A DNA stretch of 64,000 nt from Nonlabens xiamenensis (GCF_003865345.1 NZ_RMVE01000005.1:1-64000); one strand, 5' to 3'; shown: positions 9,904 through 19,198, counted from the first letter of the stretch. Numbers and translations are program-made. The notes: generated from the letters alone by a model not told the origin.

Positions 9904-10119
9904 GTGCTTTTGGCTTGATATGATTTAGACAGCCATTGCTATAATGTGAGCAAATGGAAGTAGGATCATTTGAGCTAAAATCGCTCCAAGCGCTCTTGCC
10001 AAAACCATATAGCTGATAGTGCGTTTAAATTTGCTGTACATAAATTTACCTTCTGCGACTTCATCCGTCAAAAGCTATATTTATTATGCTAGCAGGAGGT
10101 TGTCGACTGTCTTCATTAA

Positions 10120-10293
10120 CTATTCCTGCATGCTATTTGCCTGTTTAAATGGCACCGCGACTTGTTTTCCGTATTTGTATTTGCTTAAGAACTTATTTGG
10201 TAAAAGTATAATAGGGGAGAGATCTTTGTTATATCTATCGGGATTACAATCGGTATAATAGTCTAAAGGCTTTTCAGGAGTTTTGGCAATCGC
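10120..10293 (-). pseudogene. fossil cassette gene fragment (58 codons)
   Basis: Minus-strand frame open between TAA at 10294-10296 and TAG at 10120-10122. It reads as ordinary protein (KPLDYYTDCNPDRYNKDLSP, then IILLPNKFLSKYKYGKQVAV) but has no start codon. Probably the C-terminal remnant of a lost cassette gene. Family not recognised. The rest of 9793-10345 shows only decayed site remnants. Confidence 0.5.
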
Positions 10294-10309
10294 TTAATTG
10301 ATGATATAA

Positions 10310-10347
10310 TGGTTTGGTTATAGGGGGTTTCCCGCAGGGCATACGTT
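10310..10347 (-). other. degenerate short attC-like site
   Basis: GGGGTTTCCCGCAGGGCATACG recalls the short-stem class at 41378, 51421 and 55220 (TCCCGnAGGG loop). Confidence 0.35.
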
Positions 10348-10927
10348 ACGCCTGTCGTTTAGCGTTTTTATATTTTCTTTTTTGTCTTACACTGAATATT
10401 ATTCCAAATATCAATCCAATGAAGCCACCTAGATAGCTGAAATTGTGCATAGAACCAACCAGTATAAAGTTCCCTCGTTCAATCAGGTTGTCGGGTAAAA
10501 ACCAATTTGGAGGATCTTCCACTAGGAATATTTTTCCATACAGAAGTCCGATTAAACCAGTCAAGAATGCTATTCCTGTTGTCAAGATTATTGATTTTAA
10601 TGTGGCTTTGAACATTTCTTTTCCATTTCGATGAATTAATCCGATTAACCCGAGGAAAATTCCAATGATCAAACCGACCCACCAAGTCCCCAAAATTCCA
10701 ACAATTGCAGTTCCGAATCTAGGGTTGTTTAAGATGATTTCAGGAGCTGTTGCCGTTCCAATGTTTTGTCCTAGTCCCCAGTGTTCAAGTCCAAATTGTA
10801 TGAATTTAAACTTTGTATAATACTCTTCTGATATTGAATATGTTAATTGGTCGTGAGCAATTCCATAAATCCCGCCAAGAATTGGTGCAATTATCAATAT
10901 TAAAATTAACGCTACTATTTTATTCAT
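10346..10927 (-). CDS. hypothetical multi-pass membrane protein
   Basis: 193 aa with about five hydrophobic segments (residues 4-24, 75-98, 112-132, 155-182) and a basic C-terminus. Glycine-rich helices such as GTWWVGLIIGIFLGLIGLI suggest tight packing. No family recognised. The ORF end abuts the degenerate short site. Confidence 0.75.
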   Translation of the reverse strand: MNKIVALILILIIAPILGGIYGIAHDQLTYSISEEYYTKFKFIQFGLEHWGLGQNIGTATAPEIILNNPRFGTAIVGILGTWWVGLIIGIFLGLIGLIHRNGKEMFKATLKSIILTTGIAFLTGLIGLLYGKIFLVEDPPNWFLPDNLIERGNFILVGSMHNFSYLGGFIGLIFGIIFSVRQKRKYKNAKRQA

Positions 10928-10948
10928 TCGTTTTTTTCAATGTCGTGC

Positions 10949-11084
10949 AACAGGTTTGTATATGATTTCGTTCCGTGTTTCAGCAAATAATTTAGCAAAT
11001 ACAAACTGAATAGAAAATCCGTGTTCCCGATAGCTATCGGGACTAGTAAGTAAGCTAAAGCTATCCATTAATTATATACGGCTT
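10949..11084 (-). other. attC-like site, right box decayed
   Basis: Starts AACAGGTTTGTATATG after TGTCGTGC, carries the TTCCCGATAGCTATCGGGA hairpin, and ends ATTATATACGGCTTG where GTGTTG is expected. Confidence 0.55.
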
Positions 11085-11250
11085 GAGAAAAATCTTTTCT
11101 ATTTTTTAATTCTTTTCTCTTTTTGCCAAACCTTTGTTCTTCATTTTTGTTATTTAAATTATTCAGAACAAATCTATCAATGTTTATATGATTTGGTTGC
11201 GTCGTCCATAAATCATCTCTGTCGAGTATCAATTCAAGTAGTTTTTTACT
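11068..11250 (-). pseudogene. displaced C-terminal fragment, probably of the 11255-12253 gene
   Basis: A 61-codon open frame without a start, reading KKLLELILDRDDLWTTQPNH then a charged tail, lies right after the stop of the upstream gene in a different frame. A frameshift in that gene would explain it. The frame ends inside the attC-like site. Confidence 0.5.
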
Positions 11251-11254
11251 TTAG

Positions 11255-12253
11255 TTACTCATCATTCCAAATCAATTTTCTTGAGATTTGAGCATTAAAG
11301 ACAAATTGTTCTTCCTTTGAAGAAATTGACGTTTTACGCTCTCGTTTAATTTCATTTAGAAATGCGAGATCATCTTTGATTATATATTTGTACGTTAAAA
11401 CATCAAATAAAACTTTACTTAAATATCTTGACTTCTTACCATTTGTGAAGTGAAGTTTTGTTTTTCTTAAATCATTATAATATATAGTACAGTTAGTAAT
11501 GAGAAAACTTTCATTGTATTCAATAAACCCTTTTACCTTAAATTTTTTGGAGGTAAACTCGAGTTTTCCATTCTTTTTCTTAAAAACAAATTTCTTTGGT
11601 TTATCCAATAGTTTTTTGATTACATCATTGTATATCATTGAATTACCGAAACCTGAATAAAGCAAATTACCTTTGGAATGTAAAATTCCGTTTGAAGATA
11701 ATATATTCATTGATATCGTATTGTTCTGTGAATGAAAAATTAATGGTTTATGAATTTTACTGATAATTGTATCTTGAACAAAACCAAAATTTTCACTAAC
11801 GTACTGGGTGTAAACTATATTTAAAATCTCTTGATTATCGCTGACTATGTTCACAGCATGATGATCATTAGTGTTTTCAAGATAAGAGTCTTCATAGAAG
11901 TAAAATCTTAGACTATCTAAAACATCTTCAACTGAATAGTTCGAAATTATGATAGTTTTTAGTTGTTCCAACTTTTTTCTAAGTCTAACCTCATATAACT
12001 CTTTCTTCTTATCAATTGTTATGTTTTCGGAAATATATCCCGAAGAAAAAATTGTCAAATCGGTAACTTCTTCAGAATTTTTATGTAAGAATTGTCCCGT
12101 GTCATCAGTTTTACCGATTACAATTCCTTCATAAATGATGTAAGCATCTTCTATAGGTAGACCCTTATCGTTTGTAACTGATATTACAGTTTGAGCCAAA
12201 ACACTATGAGAGAACAAAAGCCATAAGGTTACCAACAGTACCCTTAATTGCAT
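11255..12253 (-). CDS. carboxypeptidase-like regulatory-domain protein, probably C-terminally truncated
   Basis: 332 aa from the ATG at 12253, chosen because it gives a clean signal peptide (MQLRVLLVTLWLLFSHSVLA). Residues about 22-95 look like a CarboxypepD_reg-like beta-sandwich (VTNDKGLPIEDAYIIYEG, TDDTGQF). The remainder is an unassigned extracytoplasmic domain common in Bacteroidota surface proteins. It follows the 86-aa gene by 16 bp, so both are probably cotranscribed. A displaced downstream fragment suggests a frameshift removed about 60 C-terminal residues. Confidence 0.75.
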   Translation of the reverse strand: MQLRVLLVTLWLLFSHSVLAQTVISVTNDKGLPIEDAYIIYEGIVIGKTDDTGQFLHKNSEEVTDLTIFSSGYISENITIDKKKELYEVRLRKKLEQLKTIIISNYSVEDVLDSLRFYFYEDSYLENTNDHHAVNIVSDNQEILNIVYTQYVSENFGFVQDTIISKIHKPLIFHSQNNTISMNILSSNGILHSKGNLLYSGFGNSMIYNDVIKKLLDKPKKFVFKKKNGKLEFTSKKFKVKGFIEYNESFLITNCTIYYNDLRKTKLHFTNGKKSRYLSKVLFDVLTYKYIIKDDLAFLNEIKRERKTSISSKEEQFVFNAQISRKLIWNDE

Positions 12254-12269
12254 TTTCAGCTGTTTACCT

Positions 12270-12530
12270 CTAATACCATTCGTAATCATCCCCATGATCT
12301 TCTTTAAAATTTTTGGCTCTTACTTCTCCAGTGAGTTGAGTGTGATATGTTACAGTAATAATTCCTCTGGGCGATTCTCTCACAAATCCTGGATTAAAGC
12401 TCAAGCCTTCTGGGCAACTTCTTTTATATTCAATTGGTTTACTGCCATACACCACCGCCTGATTAAGCAATTGAAACAATTGTTTCGAGTGTGAAGAGCC
12501 ATGTAATTTCGAGATTACATATTTTTTCAT
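12270..12530 (-). CDS. hypothetical 86-aa protein
   Basis: Starts MKKYVISKLHGSSHSKQL and ends in an acidic tail (DHGDDYEWY). No domain recognised. It is first gene of a two-gene unit with the gene at 11255-12253. Coding status rests on its position, the ATG start and sensible composition. Confidence 0.6.
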   Translation of the reverse strand: MKKYVISKLHGSSHSKQLFQLLNQAVVYGSKPIEYKRSCPEGLSFNPGFVRESPRGIITVTYHTQLTGEVRAKNFKEDHGDDYEWY

Positions 12531-12718
12531 TTTATATTGTTGATGCCACTTTATTCATAAACGACAAGTTAAATTTAAGCTCTTTCGATCAACGAAAAAT
12601 GCCTTTTAATACTCTATTTTTTTTCAATGGTTTTTCGCTTTCATGTACTCCGTCGCATTTTAAGATATCAGCCCAAATGTCTGATCATAAGCGCAGACAT
12701 TTATCTCAGATAGGGCAT
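12531..12718. other. remnant of a deleted cassette
   Basis: About 190 bp with no gene. GTTGATGCC near 12539 and GGCATAAC at 12714-12721 look like the two ends of a cassette whose interior and left-hand site half are gone. Confidence 0.35.
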
Positions 12719-12843
12719 AACGGTTTTGTATAAACGTCAGTTAAGGATTAAAGTTAATGGAATTTCGGTTTAGTACAGACGTTAGAAATTCCGATTGGAT
12801 TAGGACATCGTAGAATCGGCCGTAATTGCGATTATATATTGTT
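12719..12843 (-). other. attC-like site of the 12855-13235 cassette
   Basis: Arms TATAAACGTCAGTTAAGG and CCGTAATTGCGATTATA face each other. Cassette end boxes GTTGAGTGTA (12841) and TACACACAAC (ending 13261) pair at 9 of 10 positions. First clean site from the left. Confidence 0.7.
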
Positions 12844-12854
12844 GAGTGTAGTTT

Positions 12855-13235
12855 TTATGGACGATAATATACAGTCCTTTCTTTTGGTTCTTTCGTTCCC
12901 CATAGTATTTCAACTTCGCTTTCAGTTAAATTTATTAGTCGACCTTGTGCCACTTTGTTGTTAAAATAAATAAATATACTGTCTTTCTTCAATTTGTACG
13001 GGACATATCTATTATCGCTATAGCGTACGTAAAAATTTTCCAGGAAAATTACAAATTTAGTTTTGTCAAATCTTGAATGAGTAAGCCATCTTCCTTTTAA
13101 TCGATTCAAATCAAATTCTTGATTAGTAAATTCTATTTCAGTATTTTTTTTCTGATTGTGATGATTAGTATTATTACTTCCACAAGAATAGCAGAAGAAT
13201 ATTACCATAAAAATTAATAGAGGTTTTTTCAACAT
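12855..13235 (-). CDS. small lipoprotein
   Basis: 126 aa from the ATG at 13235, chosen for its lipoprotein signal (MLKKPLLIFMVIFFCYSCG). The mature part contains a lipocalin-like motif (RLKGRWLTHSRFD, then beta-rich sequence) but assignment is tentative. Single-gene cassette 12841-13261. Confidence 0.75.
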   Translation of the reverse strand: MLKKPLLIFMVIFFCYSCGSNNTNHHNQKKNTEIEFTNQEFDLNRLKGRWLTHSRFDKTKFVIFLENFYVRYSDNRYVPYKLKKDSIFIYFNNKVAQGRLINLTESEVEILWGTKEPKERTVYYRP

Positions 13236-13258
13236 AATTTTGTTTTCAAAATACACAC

Positions 13259-13393
13259 AACAGGTTGTATAAGATGAGTGGCGTGTTTAAGCACTTAATG
13301 TAGCAAATATAAAAACCAGATTGAAAATCCGCGTCCCGATAGCCATCGGGATTCGTGAGTAGTGGTTACTAGCAATGAACTATACACGGTGTT
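13259..13393 (-). other. attC-like site of the 13406-13945 cassette
   Basis: Contains CACTTAATGTAGCAAATA and GTCCCGATAGCCATCGGGAT; ends CACGGTGTTGG. Its cassette's right end box (around 13957-13968) has decayed. Confidence 0.65.
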
Positions 13394-13405
13394 GGAACTA
13401 GTTTT

Positions 13406-13945
13406 TTATTCGTTAATTTCCTTTACGTCATATACTTCTTTCCCTAAAGTTAAGTAACTAATTCTGTCGAGTTTTCCACTGTCATTATATTCAAACCTTT
13501 TGTAGAAAAAATCATTATAAGAATCGTTTTGCCCACTTATTATTTTCAAATCAGGTTCGATTCGGTTATTTATTTTATTTAAGTTCAGAGTATAGTCAAA
13601 TGTGTACCAATTATTTGTTGAAAAGTGTCCAAATTCATAAATCTTTTTGTCTTTATAATACAATTCAAATAGACGATGTCCGTAATTATTATCTATTCCT
13701 TTTAGATTTTTTCCGCTTGCAAAAATTGTCTTTCCGCTATTTTGATTCACAACTTTAAAATCAGAAAGGTTCAGGTTTGAGTCCACTTTTAATTCAAAAG
13801 TATTAAAGTCAAAAAGTTTGGAAGAAATACTGGTAGTAATACTATGTTCATCTTTTACTTTTTCCGCGTAATTCTTTAAACCATAGAAACATAAAATTAC
13901 CGCTATTAGAATTAAAAATAATTTCCGATTTCTATTCAATTTCAT
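13406..13945 (-). CDS. hypothetical membrane-anchored protein
   Basis: 179 aa. N-terminal signal anchor (KLFLILIAVILCFYGLKNYA), then a soluble extracytoplasmic domain with many Tyr and Asn residues. No family recognised. Single-gene cassette. Confidence 0.75.
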   Translation of the reverse strand: MKLNRNRKLFLILIAVILCFYGLKNYAEKVKDEHSITTSISSKLFDFNTFELKVDSNLNLSDFKVVNQNSGKTIFASGKNLKGIDNNYGHRLFELYYKDKKIYEFGHFSTNNWYTFDYTLNLNKINNRIEPDLKIISGQNDSYNDFFYKRFEYNDSGKLDRISYLTLGKEVYDVKEINE

Positions 13946-13965
13946 TGGGTTTATTAAATTGGTTA

Positions 13966-14090
13966 CACGCTCTCTTATAATCGTCAGTTACGGGTTGATA
14001 TGCGTTGATTTTCGGTTTGGCACTGACGTTATCAATTCCCAGAGAGCTTGGTTGTAGTCGAATCGGCCGTAATTGCGGTTATACATTGAT
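13966..14090 (-). other. attC-like site of the 14224-14997 cassette, boxes mutated
   Basis: Class with CGTCAGTTACGGGTT and CCGTAATTGCGGTTATA arms. AAC has become CAC and GTT has become GAT. End boxes GATACATGCTGGC and GCTTGCTTGTAAC still pair at 9 of 13. Confidence 0.6.
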
Positions 14091-14223
14091 ACATGCTGGC
14101 CTTTATTCATTTTTATAGTATTCCTTTTTGATTTTTTTCTGGCGATAATATGCAGCAAATATCAATGATAATGGGAAAACAATATTATCAAAATCCATTT
14201 AAAAATGTTTAAAATCAAATTCA

Positions 14224-14997
14224 TTATCCAAGTATTGAACAAATAAAAATCAGATTTACGATTAAGGTTAATCCGATTGTTGCAATCATTGCCTTTTTGG
14301 TAATCTTAAATTTATCTCGGATTCCATTTTTACAGTTTAGAAATAAATATCCTCCAAAAAACAATAAAGTTGCTATATAAACCAAAGGGGAAACTGGTGG
14401 GGAAAGATTTTCAATTTCAGAAATTCCAGAAGGCTCTCTCCCCAAATTCGCAAAGAAAAGAACTATTGCACTAAGTGCAGAATAGGTCAGAAATATTGAT
14501 AGCAAAATCCAACCAATTTTGTTTCTTTTCCAATATAGAATTACTGTTATTGGTAATATGATTGTTGGAAAAAAGTATTCTACTATACTTAAATCCCAAT
14601 CTGAAATTCCTTCGTGAAATATTATTTCGAACATTCCCAACTGTTGGTATAATCTATAAATTGCCAAACAACCAAAAATCAGAGTTGTCAGTCTGATAAC
14701 TTTTTCGGGTGTTTGAATTCCGTTTTGAATTGGATTTATGGTATCAAGTAGAGTAGAAGCACTTTTTTTTATTCTTTCCTCACACTGTTTTCTTTTCTCA
14801 ATATCAATTTTTTTAGCATTCTCCTTTTCAGTTATTTCTGATTTAGCTTGATTCAATTCTTGTTCGGAAAGCTGTCGGCTTTCAATTTCAGTTTTTGCTG
14901 TCTCTACTGCAATCGGGTTATATTTTTCCGATTCTGCAATAATTTTCAAAAGTTCGATATTTGACAACTTTTGGTATAATTCAGTAAATTCAGTCAT
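14224..14997 (-). CDS. hypothetical protein with N-terminal coiled coil and C-terminal membrane domain
   Basis: 257 aa. Residues 1-80 are charged helix (EIESRQLSEQELNQAKSEIT), followed by about five transmembrane segments from residue 102 to the end. The N-terminus (YNPIAVETAKTEIESR) resembles a short motif seen in other Bacteroidota membrane proteins. Function unknown. The 130 bp downstream of its stop, up to the site, carries no gene. Confidence 0.75.
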   Translation of the reverse strand: MTEFTELYQKLSNIELLKIIAESEKYNPIAVETAKTEIESRQLSEQELNQAKSEITEKENAKKIDIEKRKQCEERIKKSASTLLDTINPIQNGIQTPEKVIRLTTLIFGCLAIYRLYQQLGMFEIIFHEGISDWDLSIVEYFFPTIILPITVILYWKRNKIGWILLSIFLTYSALSAIVLFFANLGREPSGISEIENLSPPVSPLVYIATLLFFGGYLFLNCKNGIRDKFKITKKAMIATIGLTLIVNLIFICSILG

Positions 14998-15028
14998 TTA
15001 GTACGAATGTTTTTCTTGGCTTGCTTGT

Positions 15029-15153
15029 AACGGTAAAGGCTATACGTCAGTTGCGTTTATTCTCCTTGCCTTCCCAAACATACCCAAACATCAGAAAATT
15101 TCTCAGAAATTTTCTGATAAGCGTTGACCGAGCAATTGCGTATAGCTAGAGTT
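15029..15153 (-). other. attC-like site of the 15164-15934 cassette
   Basis: Class starting AACGGTAAAGGCTATACG with GAGCAATTGCGTATAGC opposite. End boxes GTTGCCAGTA and TACTGGCAAC pair at 10 of 10. Confidence 0.75.
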
Positions 15154-15163
15154 GCCAGTAGTT

Positions 15164-15934
15164 TTATTCCACTTCGAATGTTTTTCTGAAAGGAATATCG
15201 ATTTGGCCATCTCTATCATAAAATCTCAATGCACCCTTAACGACATAAGTACCATTTTGCAGATTTGGAAATTCGATATCCGCAAAGGAATAATTACTCT
15301 TAAGTTTATATTCAACATTTTTTAGCTGTCCGTTAAATTCAATCGAATTAATGACTACGTGCCTGTTATCATCGATTGATTGACCAAACTCTGAAGTTAA
15401 AGTCAATTTAATTCCATCTTGAGTTTTCTGACTAAGAATGCCCTCGACCTCAACTTTATTGAAACCATCAGCCCAAGCTGTTTTTCTAGTTGCGTATTCA
15501 AAAGCATAAGCCATCGAGATTACAAGTCGATTTTTCAAAAACCTCAATTTCAAATCAGTCGAAATATCACTTGTTCTAAGTTTATTGGTTATTAGATAAT
15601 CTTGTCTATTATCAACTAAAAATGGCAATTCTTTATAAAGCTTGGCTGTTCTCGATATTATCTCATCGATACCGCTTGATCCATTTAAAATCGTCTCATC
15701 AATCTCCAATATAAGTGTGTCATATATACTGTCAAGTTTATTTAACCTATTCACTTTTCTCGATGGCTGTTCATCAATTAATTGATAATATTCTGCTTTA
15801 TAATTGTTGAGAATTCTATTATTAAACTCGAAATTTTCATTAAGAAAAGTACTCATTTCATTTTCTTTTTCTGAATTATCGCAAGAAAGTATGATAGTGC
15901 TAAAAATAAGAATTATAAATATTTGATTCCGCAT
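15164..15934 (-). CDS. lipoprotein, possibly with a GldM-like C-terminal domain
   Basis: 256 aa from the ATG at 15934 (signal MRNQIFIILIFSTIILSCD). The first half is helical, the second half beta-rich and ends in a conserved-looking strand pattern (GTYVVKGALRFYDRDG, IPFRKTFEV) reminiscent of the gliding-motility protein GldM. This resemblance is weak and from memory. Single-gene cassette. Confidence 0.75.
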   Translation of the reverse strand: MRNQIFIILIFSTIILSCDNSEKENEMSTFLNENFEFNNRILNNYKAEYYQLIDEQPSRKVNRLNKLDSIYDTLILEIDETILNGSSGIDEIISRTAKLYKELPFLVDNRQDYLITNKLRTSDISTDLKLRFLKNRLVISMAYAFEYATRKTAWADGFNKVEVEGILSQKTQDGIKLTLTSEFGQSIDDNRHVVINSIEFNGQLKNVEYKLKSNYSFADIEFPNLQNGTYVVKGALRFYDRDGQIDIPFRKTFEVE

Positions 15935-15959
15935 AATGATTGTCGTGAAAATTACTGGC

Positions 15960-16093
15960 AACGTATTTATTTATGATTAGTGGAGTGTTTAACAACCTAA
16001 TTTAGCAAAAAAAGCTGAATAGAAAATCCGGGTCCCGATAGCTATCGGTATTCGTAAGTAGGCGAGAACTAGCCATATATTTTATACTGTGTT
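15960..16093 (-). other. attC-like site of the 16102-16650 cassette
   Basis: Contains CCTAATTTAGCAAAAAAAGC and GTCCCGATAGCTATCGGTAT. End boxes GTTGGCACAC and GAGTGGTAAC pair at 7 of 10. Confidence 0.65.
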
Positions 16094-16101
16094 GGCACAC
16101 G

Positions 16102-16650
16102 TTATTTTCCTTTCTGTATTTCAATTATTTGATTATATACTTTTCTGACATTTGGTATAAAATCAAGTTGCGGATTGGCCTTCATTCCTGGCCACCAATT
16201 CATTCCATTTCCCCAAATCATCATTGGATTTTTTGGTCCGATAGAAATTGTTCCACTTCTGTCATTTTTCTCGCTGTACTCGATCTCAGATAAAGTTCTA
16301 ATGTTTATTGACTTCACACTTTTAGAAAACACTCCGCTTTTTATGATTATTCTGTCTTCTGTCAATCCATAATAGGTGTTTTCTCTTTGTTTCGCGTCAA
16401 TTATAAATCTCCCGAATACAAATATCAGCCCTATGATTACAAAAGGAATTCCGAATAAAGCAAAAATTCCAGAACCTTGTGAAGCCATAAACATCCAAAA
16501 TATGACAAATCCACACCACAATAGACTGAATGGTATTAGGAAAATATCCGCAGTTCTAAATACAATTCCTTTTTTCGGTTGTCCTGTCCAAAGTAATGTT
16601 TCATTATTTTCTAAATGCTGTCTTAATTCTGATTGTATTTCTATTATCAT
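16102..16650 (-). CDS. bacterial PH-domain membrane protein (DUF304/YdbT-like)
   Basis: 182 aa. Residues 15-85 hold ETLLWTGQPKKG and two transmembrane helices (LIPFSLLWCGFVIFWMFMA, IFALFGIPFVIIGLIFVFG). A bacterial PH domain follows (YGLTEDRIIIKSGVFSKSVK, NIRTLSEIEY). Known members are membrane proteins of unclear function. Single-gene cassette. Confidence 0.85.
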   Translation of the reverse strand: MIIEIQSELRQHLENNETLLWTGQPKKGIVFRTADIFLIPFSLLWCGFVIFWMFMASQGSGIFALFGIPFVIIGLIFVFGRFIIDAKQRENTYYGLTEDRIIIKSGVFSKSVKSINIRTLSEIEYSEKNDRSGTISIGPKNPMMIWGNGMNWWPGMKANPQLDFIPNVRKVYNQIIEIQKGK

Positions 16651-16671
16651 TGGTTTTTGCTAATGAGTGGT

Positions 16672-17135
16672 AACGGTCCAGGTTATGATTTCATTGCGAA
16701 GAAAATCCGCTTGGAGTTTCGCTCATCACCAAGCCTTTGCTGGCAAGATAGGAATTTTCGGCAGAAAATTCTGCAACAATGAATCATAGGCCTTGTTACC
16801 ATTTGTAACGCTCGCACTGACATTCAGGACGTCTTTTTGGGCGCCGCGTGATCTTCACATGAGTTGACAGATTCGCCGGCAACTTCAAAGTCCGCAGATG
16901 CATAAACATTGGAGATATGTTGGCTACAAACTTTTAATATTTTGTCTTGGCTCGATTTTTTCGCTAGTGGATTATCGGGTCCACAAATTGCGTTGCAACT
17001 GTTTTCCGCTACTCAATCTGCTAAAGAGTTGATTTGGCGAAGAGTGGGAAAGGAGAGAGTACTAAAGGGATCTTTCAAGCTTAAAGTCGGCGTAAAAATC
17101 TAAAGATCTGAAGCAATAGGGTTATGGATGGTAAC
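16672..17135 (-). mobile_element. recurrent ORF-less cassette, copy 1
   Basis: Palindrome 16672-16797 plus core 16795-17135 (341 bp). Core ends are GTTACCATT and GATGGTAAC. It carries the GGAGAGAGTAC variant block. A minus-strand frame of about 65 codons, shared with most copies but lacking a start codon, is open here. Confidence 0.85.
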
Positions 17136-17222
17136 GTCGCATATAAGAAACGTAAGTAATTACGAAGCTCTTAACTGTCAAGTTCCACTGAGCCACTTAT
17201 GTTTTTACCTCAGTTCTTTGTT
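17133..17222 (-). other. attC-like site of the methyltransferase cassette
   Basis: Starts AACGTCGCATATAAGAAACG, ends TTTTTACCTCAGTTCTTTGTTG. The same right end reappears at 32171-32202. End boxes GTTGTGC and GCGCAAC pair imperfectly. Confidence 0.65.
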
Positions 17223-17236
17223 GTGCGGTGGTTGTT

Positions 17237-17884
17237 TTATTTTTTCTTTGCTATTATAATCAAATCAGTTAAAAAAGTTCCATCAGGTTCAGGATAATCT
17301 TTTCTTTCTAATTCAGCGATTTCAAATCCGTTTTGAGTTAAGCAATCTGATAAATATTCTTCCTGATGATAATAAATATAAACTCTATCTTGTCCAGAAA
17401 AGCTCGTTGTTTCAAATCCAGACTTGTTATAATCATCCTCCATTGTGCTGAAATATAACAATCCATTTCTCGATAAAAGTTCAGAAGAATCAGCTATCAG
17501 TTTGGCGCATTCTTCTTTTGATAAATATGGCATACAGAATCCACACATAATGGCGTCAAATTTTCTATCAAGCTTGTCAATATCTTTGCAATTCATCACA
17601 TTGAATTCTGAATCAGGATTGTTTTTCTTAGCTAATTCAATCATATTTGGAGCCAAGTCAATTCCGAATATTTTGAAATCAGGTCTTTTCAAATTTAAAT
17701 ATTTCGTCACATTTCCAGGCCCAGTTGCAATTTCAAATATCTCGGCATTTTCTTTTTGAATTAAACAGCAAAATTTGTCAAACGTATCATTGTACAAATC
17801 CATTTGCATGAATTTGTTTTGATATTGTTCAGCTGCATTATTATATGTATTAATTGTTTCGTTTAATTTTAATTCTGTACTCAT
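17237..17884 (-). CDS. class I SAM-dependent methyltransferase
   Basis: 215 aa. Motif I EIATGPGN at 51-58, acidic loop FGIDLAPNMIELAKK, and motif IV region FDAIMCGFCMPYL. Short form without extra domains, as in small-molecule methyltransferases of the Methyltransf_25 type. Substrate unknown. Single-gene cassette. Confidence 0.88.
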   Translation of the reverse strand: MSTELKLNETINTYNNAAEQYQNKFMQMDLYNDTFDKFCCLIQKENAEIFEIATGPGNVTKYLNLKRPDFKIFGIDLAPNMIELAKKNNPDSEFNVMNCKDIDKLDRKFDAIMCGFCMPYLSKEECAKLIADSSELLSRNGLLYFSTMEDDYNKSGFETTSFSGQDRVYIYYHQEEYLSDCLTQNGFEIAELERKDYPEPDGTFLTDLIIIAKKK

Positions 17885-17936
17885 ATTATTTTACTATAGA
17901 TTAATTGCTTGCAGGTCGTTTTCATTAATGGGGCGC

Positions 17937-18054
17937 AACGTGTTTCTGTACAGCGAGTTGAGGAAAATTCGCGAGAATTTTCCGCCGTAACCGAAAGATA
18001 GCAAATTGCAATGATTTTCGATTAGGAATTGAGCTGCAATGAACTATACCCGTT
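17937..18054 (-). other. attC-like site of the 18056-18718 cassette
   Basis: Class AACGTGTTTCTGTAC with GAATTTTCCGCCGTAACCG and GCAATGAACTATACCCG, also seen at 59626. The stop codon of the neighbouring gene lies in its right box (TTAACTGC). Confidence 0.65.
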
Positions 18055-18055
18055 A

Positions 18056-18718
18056 TTAACTGCTGGCTTTTATTCTTTTTTTCAGTTCAGATTTGGCTTG
18101 GTTCAAATCAATTGACTTTTCCTTTTCAATATTTTGTATTAATAGTTTTCCGTATTGCCACAAAAATTTGTCAATTTCGTAATTAGAGTAGATTTCCAAG
18201 TCCAAATCCTTTTTAAATTTTTCAAATGTTGAGTAAAATTCTTTATAATCGGTCGGGTTTTTAAAAGAAATCTTCTCATTATTTTTTTGACCTAAATATC
18301 CTTTTAATACAATCCAAATATAACTGTCATAAATAGGTGTTTTAAAGCCACTTAAAAAGTGTACGTATTTTGAGGAAAAAGATAAATTGTTTCGCTCAAA
18401 GCTTTTTCCTTTGTCGTTTGTCCAACTTACCTTGGATATTTTATCCACAAAATCCACATATTCAGTTATTTTTTTTGGTTTTAGGCTGGAATTAAAAGTC
18501 TTAATAATTTGTTCAACCACAGGATTTATGTTCGTGATTGCCGTGGAATAAATTTTGTTCAATGCTGCTACTTTTATGAGAACATCAAACTTGTTTTTGT
18601 CATTGTCAAATGTTTGAAATAATTTTAAAAGAGTTTTGTTCAGTTCATTTCCTTCTTCATTAGCATAATTTTCAAGAATTTCAGAAATAAACGATTCTGT
18701 CGGGTTTTGTAAAGTCAT
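18056..18718 (-). CDS. hypothetical protein with a conserved YDSYIW motif
   Basis: 220 aa from the ATG at 18718 (MTLQNPTESF); the frame continues upstream only through the next attC-like site and is not used. Soluble, helical. The stretch FSSKYVHFLSGFKTPIYDSY resembles a motif of uncharacterised helical proteins in phage-defence contexts (from memory). The TAA stop is supplied by the attC-like box. Confidence 0.7.
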   Translation of the reverse strand: MTLQNPTESFISEILENYANEEGNELNKTLLKLFQTFDNDKNKFDVLIKVAALNKIYSTAITNINPVVEQIIKTFNSSLKPKKITEYVDFVDKISKVSWTNDKGKSFERNNLSFSSKYVHFLSGFKTPIYDSYIWIVLKGYLGQKNNEKISFKNPTDYKEFYSTFEKFKKDLDLEIYSNYEIDKFLWQYGKLLIQNIEKEKSIDLNQAKSELKKRIKASS

Positions 18719-18735
18719 TTTTTCAGCTTGCAGGC

Positions 18736-19198
18736 ACCGGTCCAGGCTATGATTTCGTTTCGGTGAAAATCCGCTAGGATTTTCGCTTATCACCGAGCCG
18801 TTGCTGGCAAGATAGGAATTTTCGGCAGAAAATTAGGCCGCAATGAATCATAGCCCTTGTTACCATCTGTAACGCCGGCAATGACATTCAGAACGTCATT
18901 TGAGCGACGCGTAATCTTCACATGAGTTGACAGATTCGCCGGCAACTTCAAAGTCCGCAGATGCTTTAATACTGTAGTTACATTCGCCAGTAGGGTTTAA
19001 TTGGTTGATCTGGCTTGTTCTATCCGTGTATTGACTCCTTGGTTCGTGAATGGCGTTGCAAATGTTTTCCGCTACTCAATCTGCTCAAGAGTAGATTTAA
19101 CGAAGAGTGGGGAAGGAGAGAGTACTTAAGGAATCTTTTAAGCTTGAAACCGGCGTAAAAGTTTAAGGATCTGAAGTAATAGGGTTATGGATGGTAAC
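18736..19198 (-). mobile_element. recurrent ORF-less cassette, copy 2
   Basis: Palindrome 18736-18861 (AAC mutated to ACC) plus core 18859-19198 (340 bp) with ends GTTACCATC and GATGGTAAC. The centre (about 19000-19060) has diverged strongly from the other copies, while both ends are conserved. Confidence 0.85.

Noticed and set aside
18719-18793. N-terminal extension of the 18056 gene (and similar ones at 45615, 48750, 8774)
   Set aside because: The extra residues are translations of the attC-like palindrome or leader; internal ATGs give better starts.
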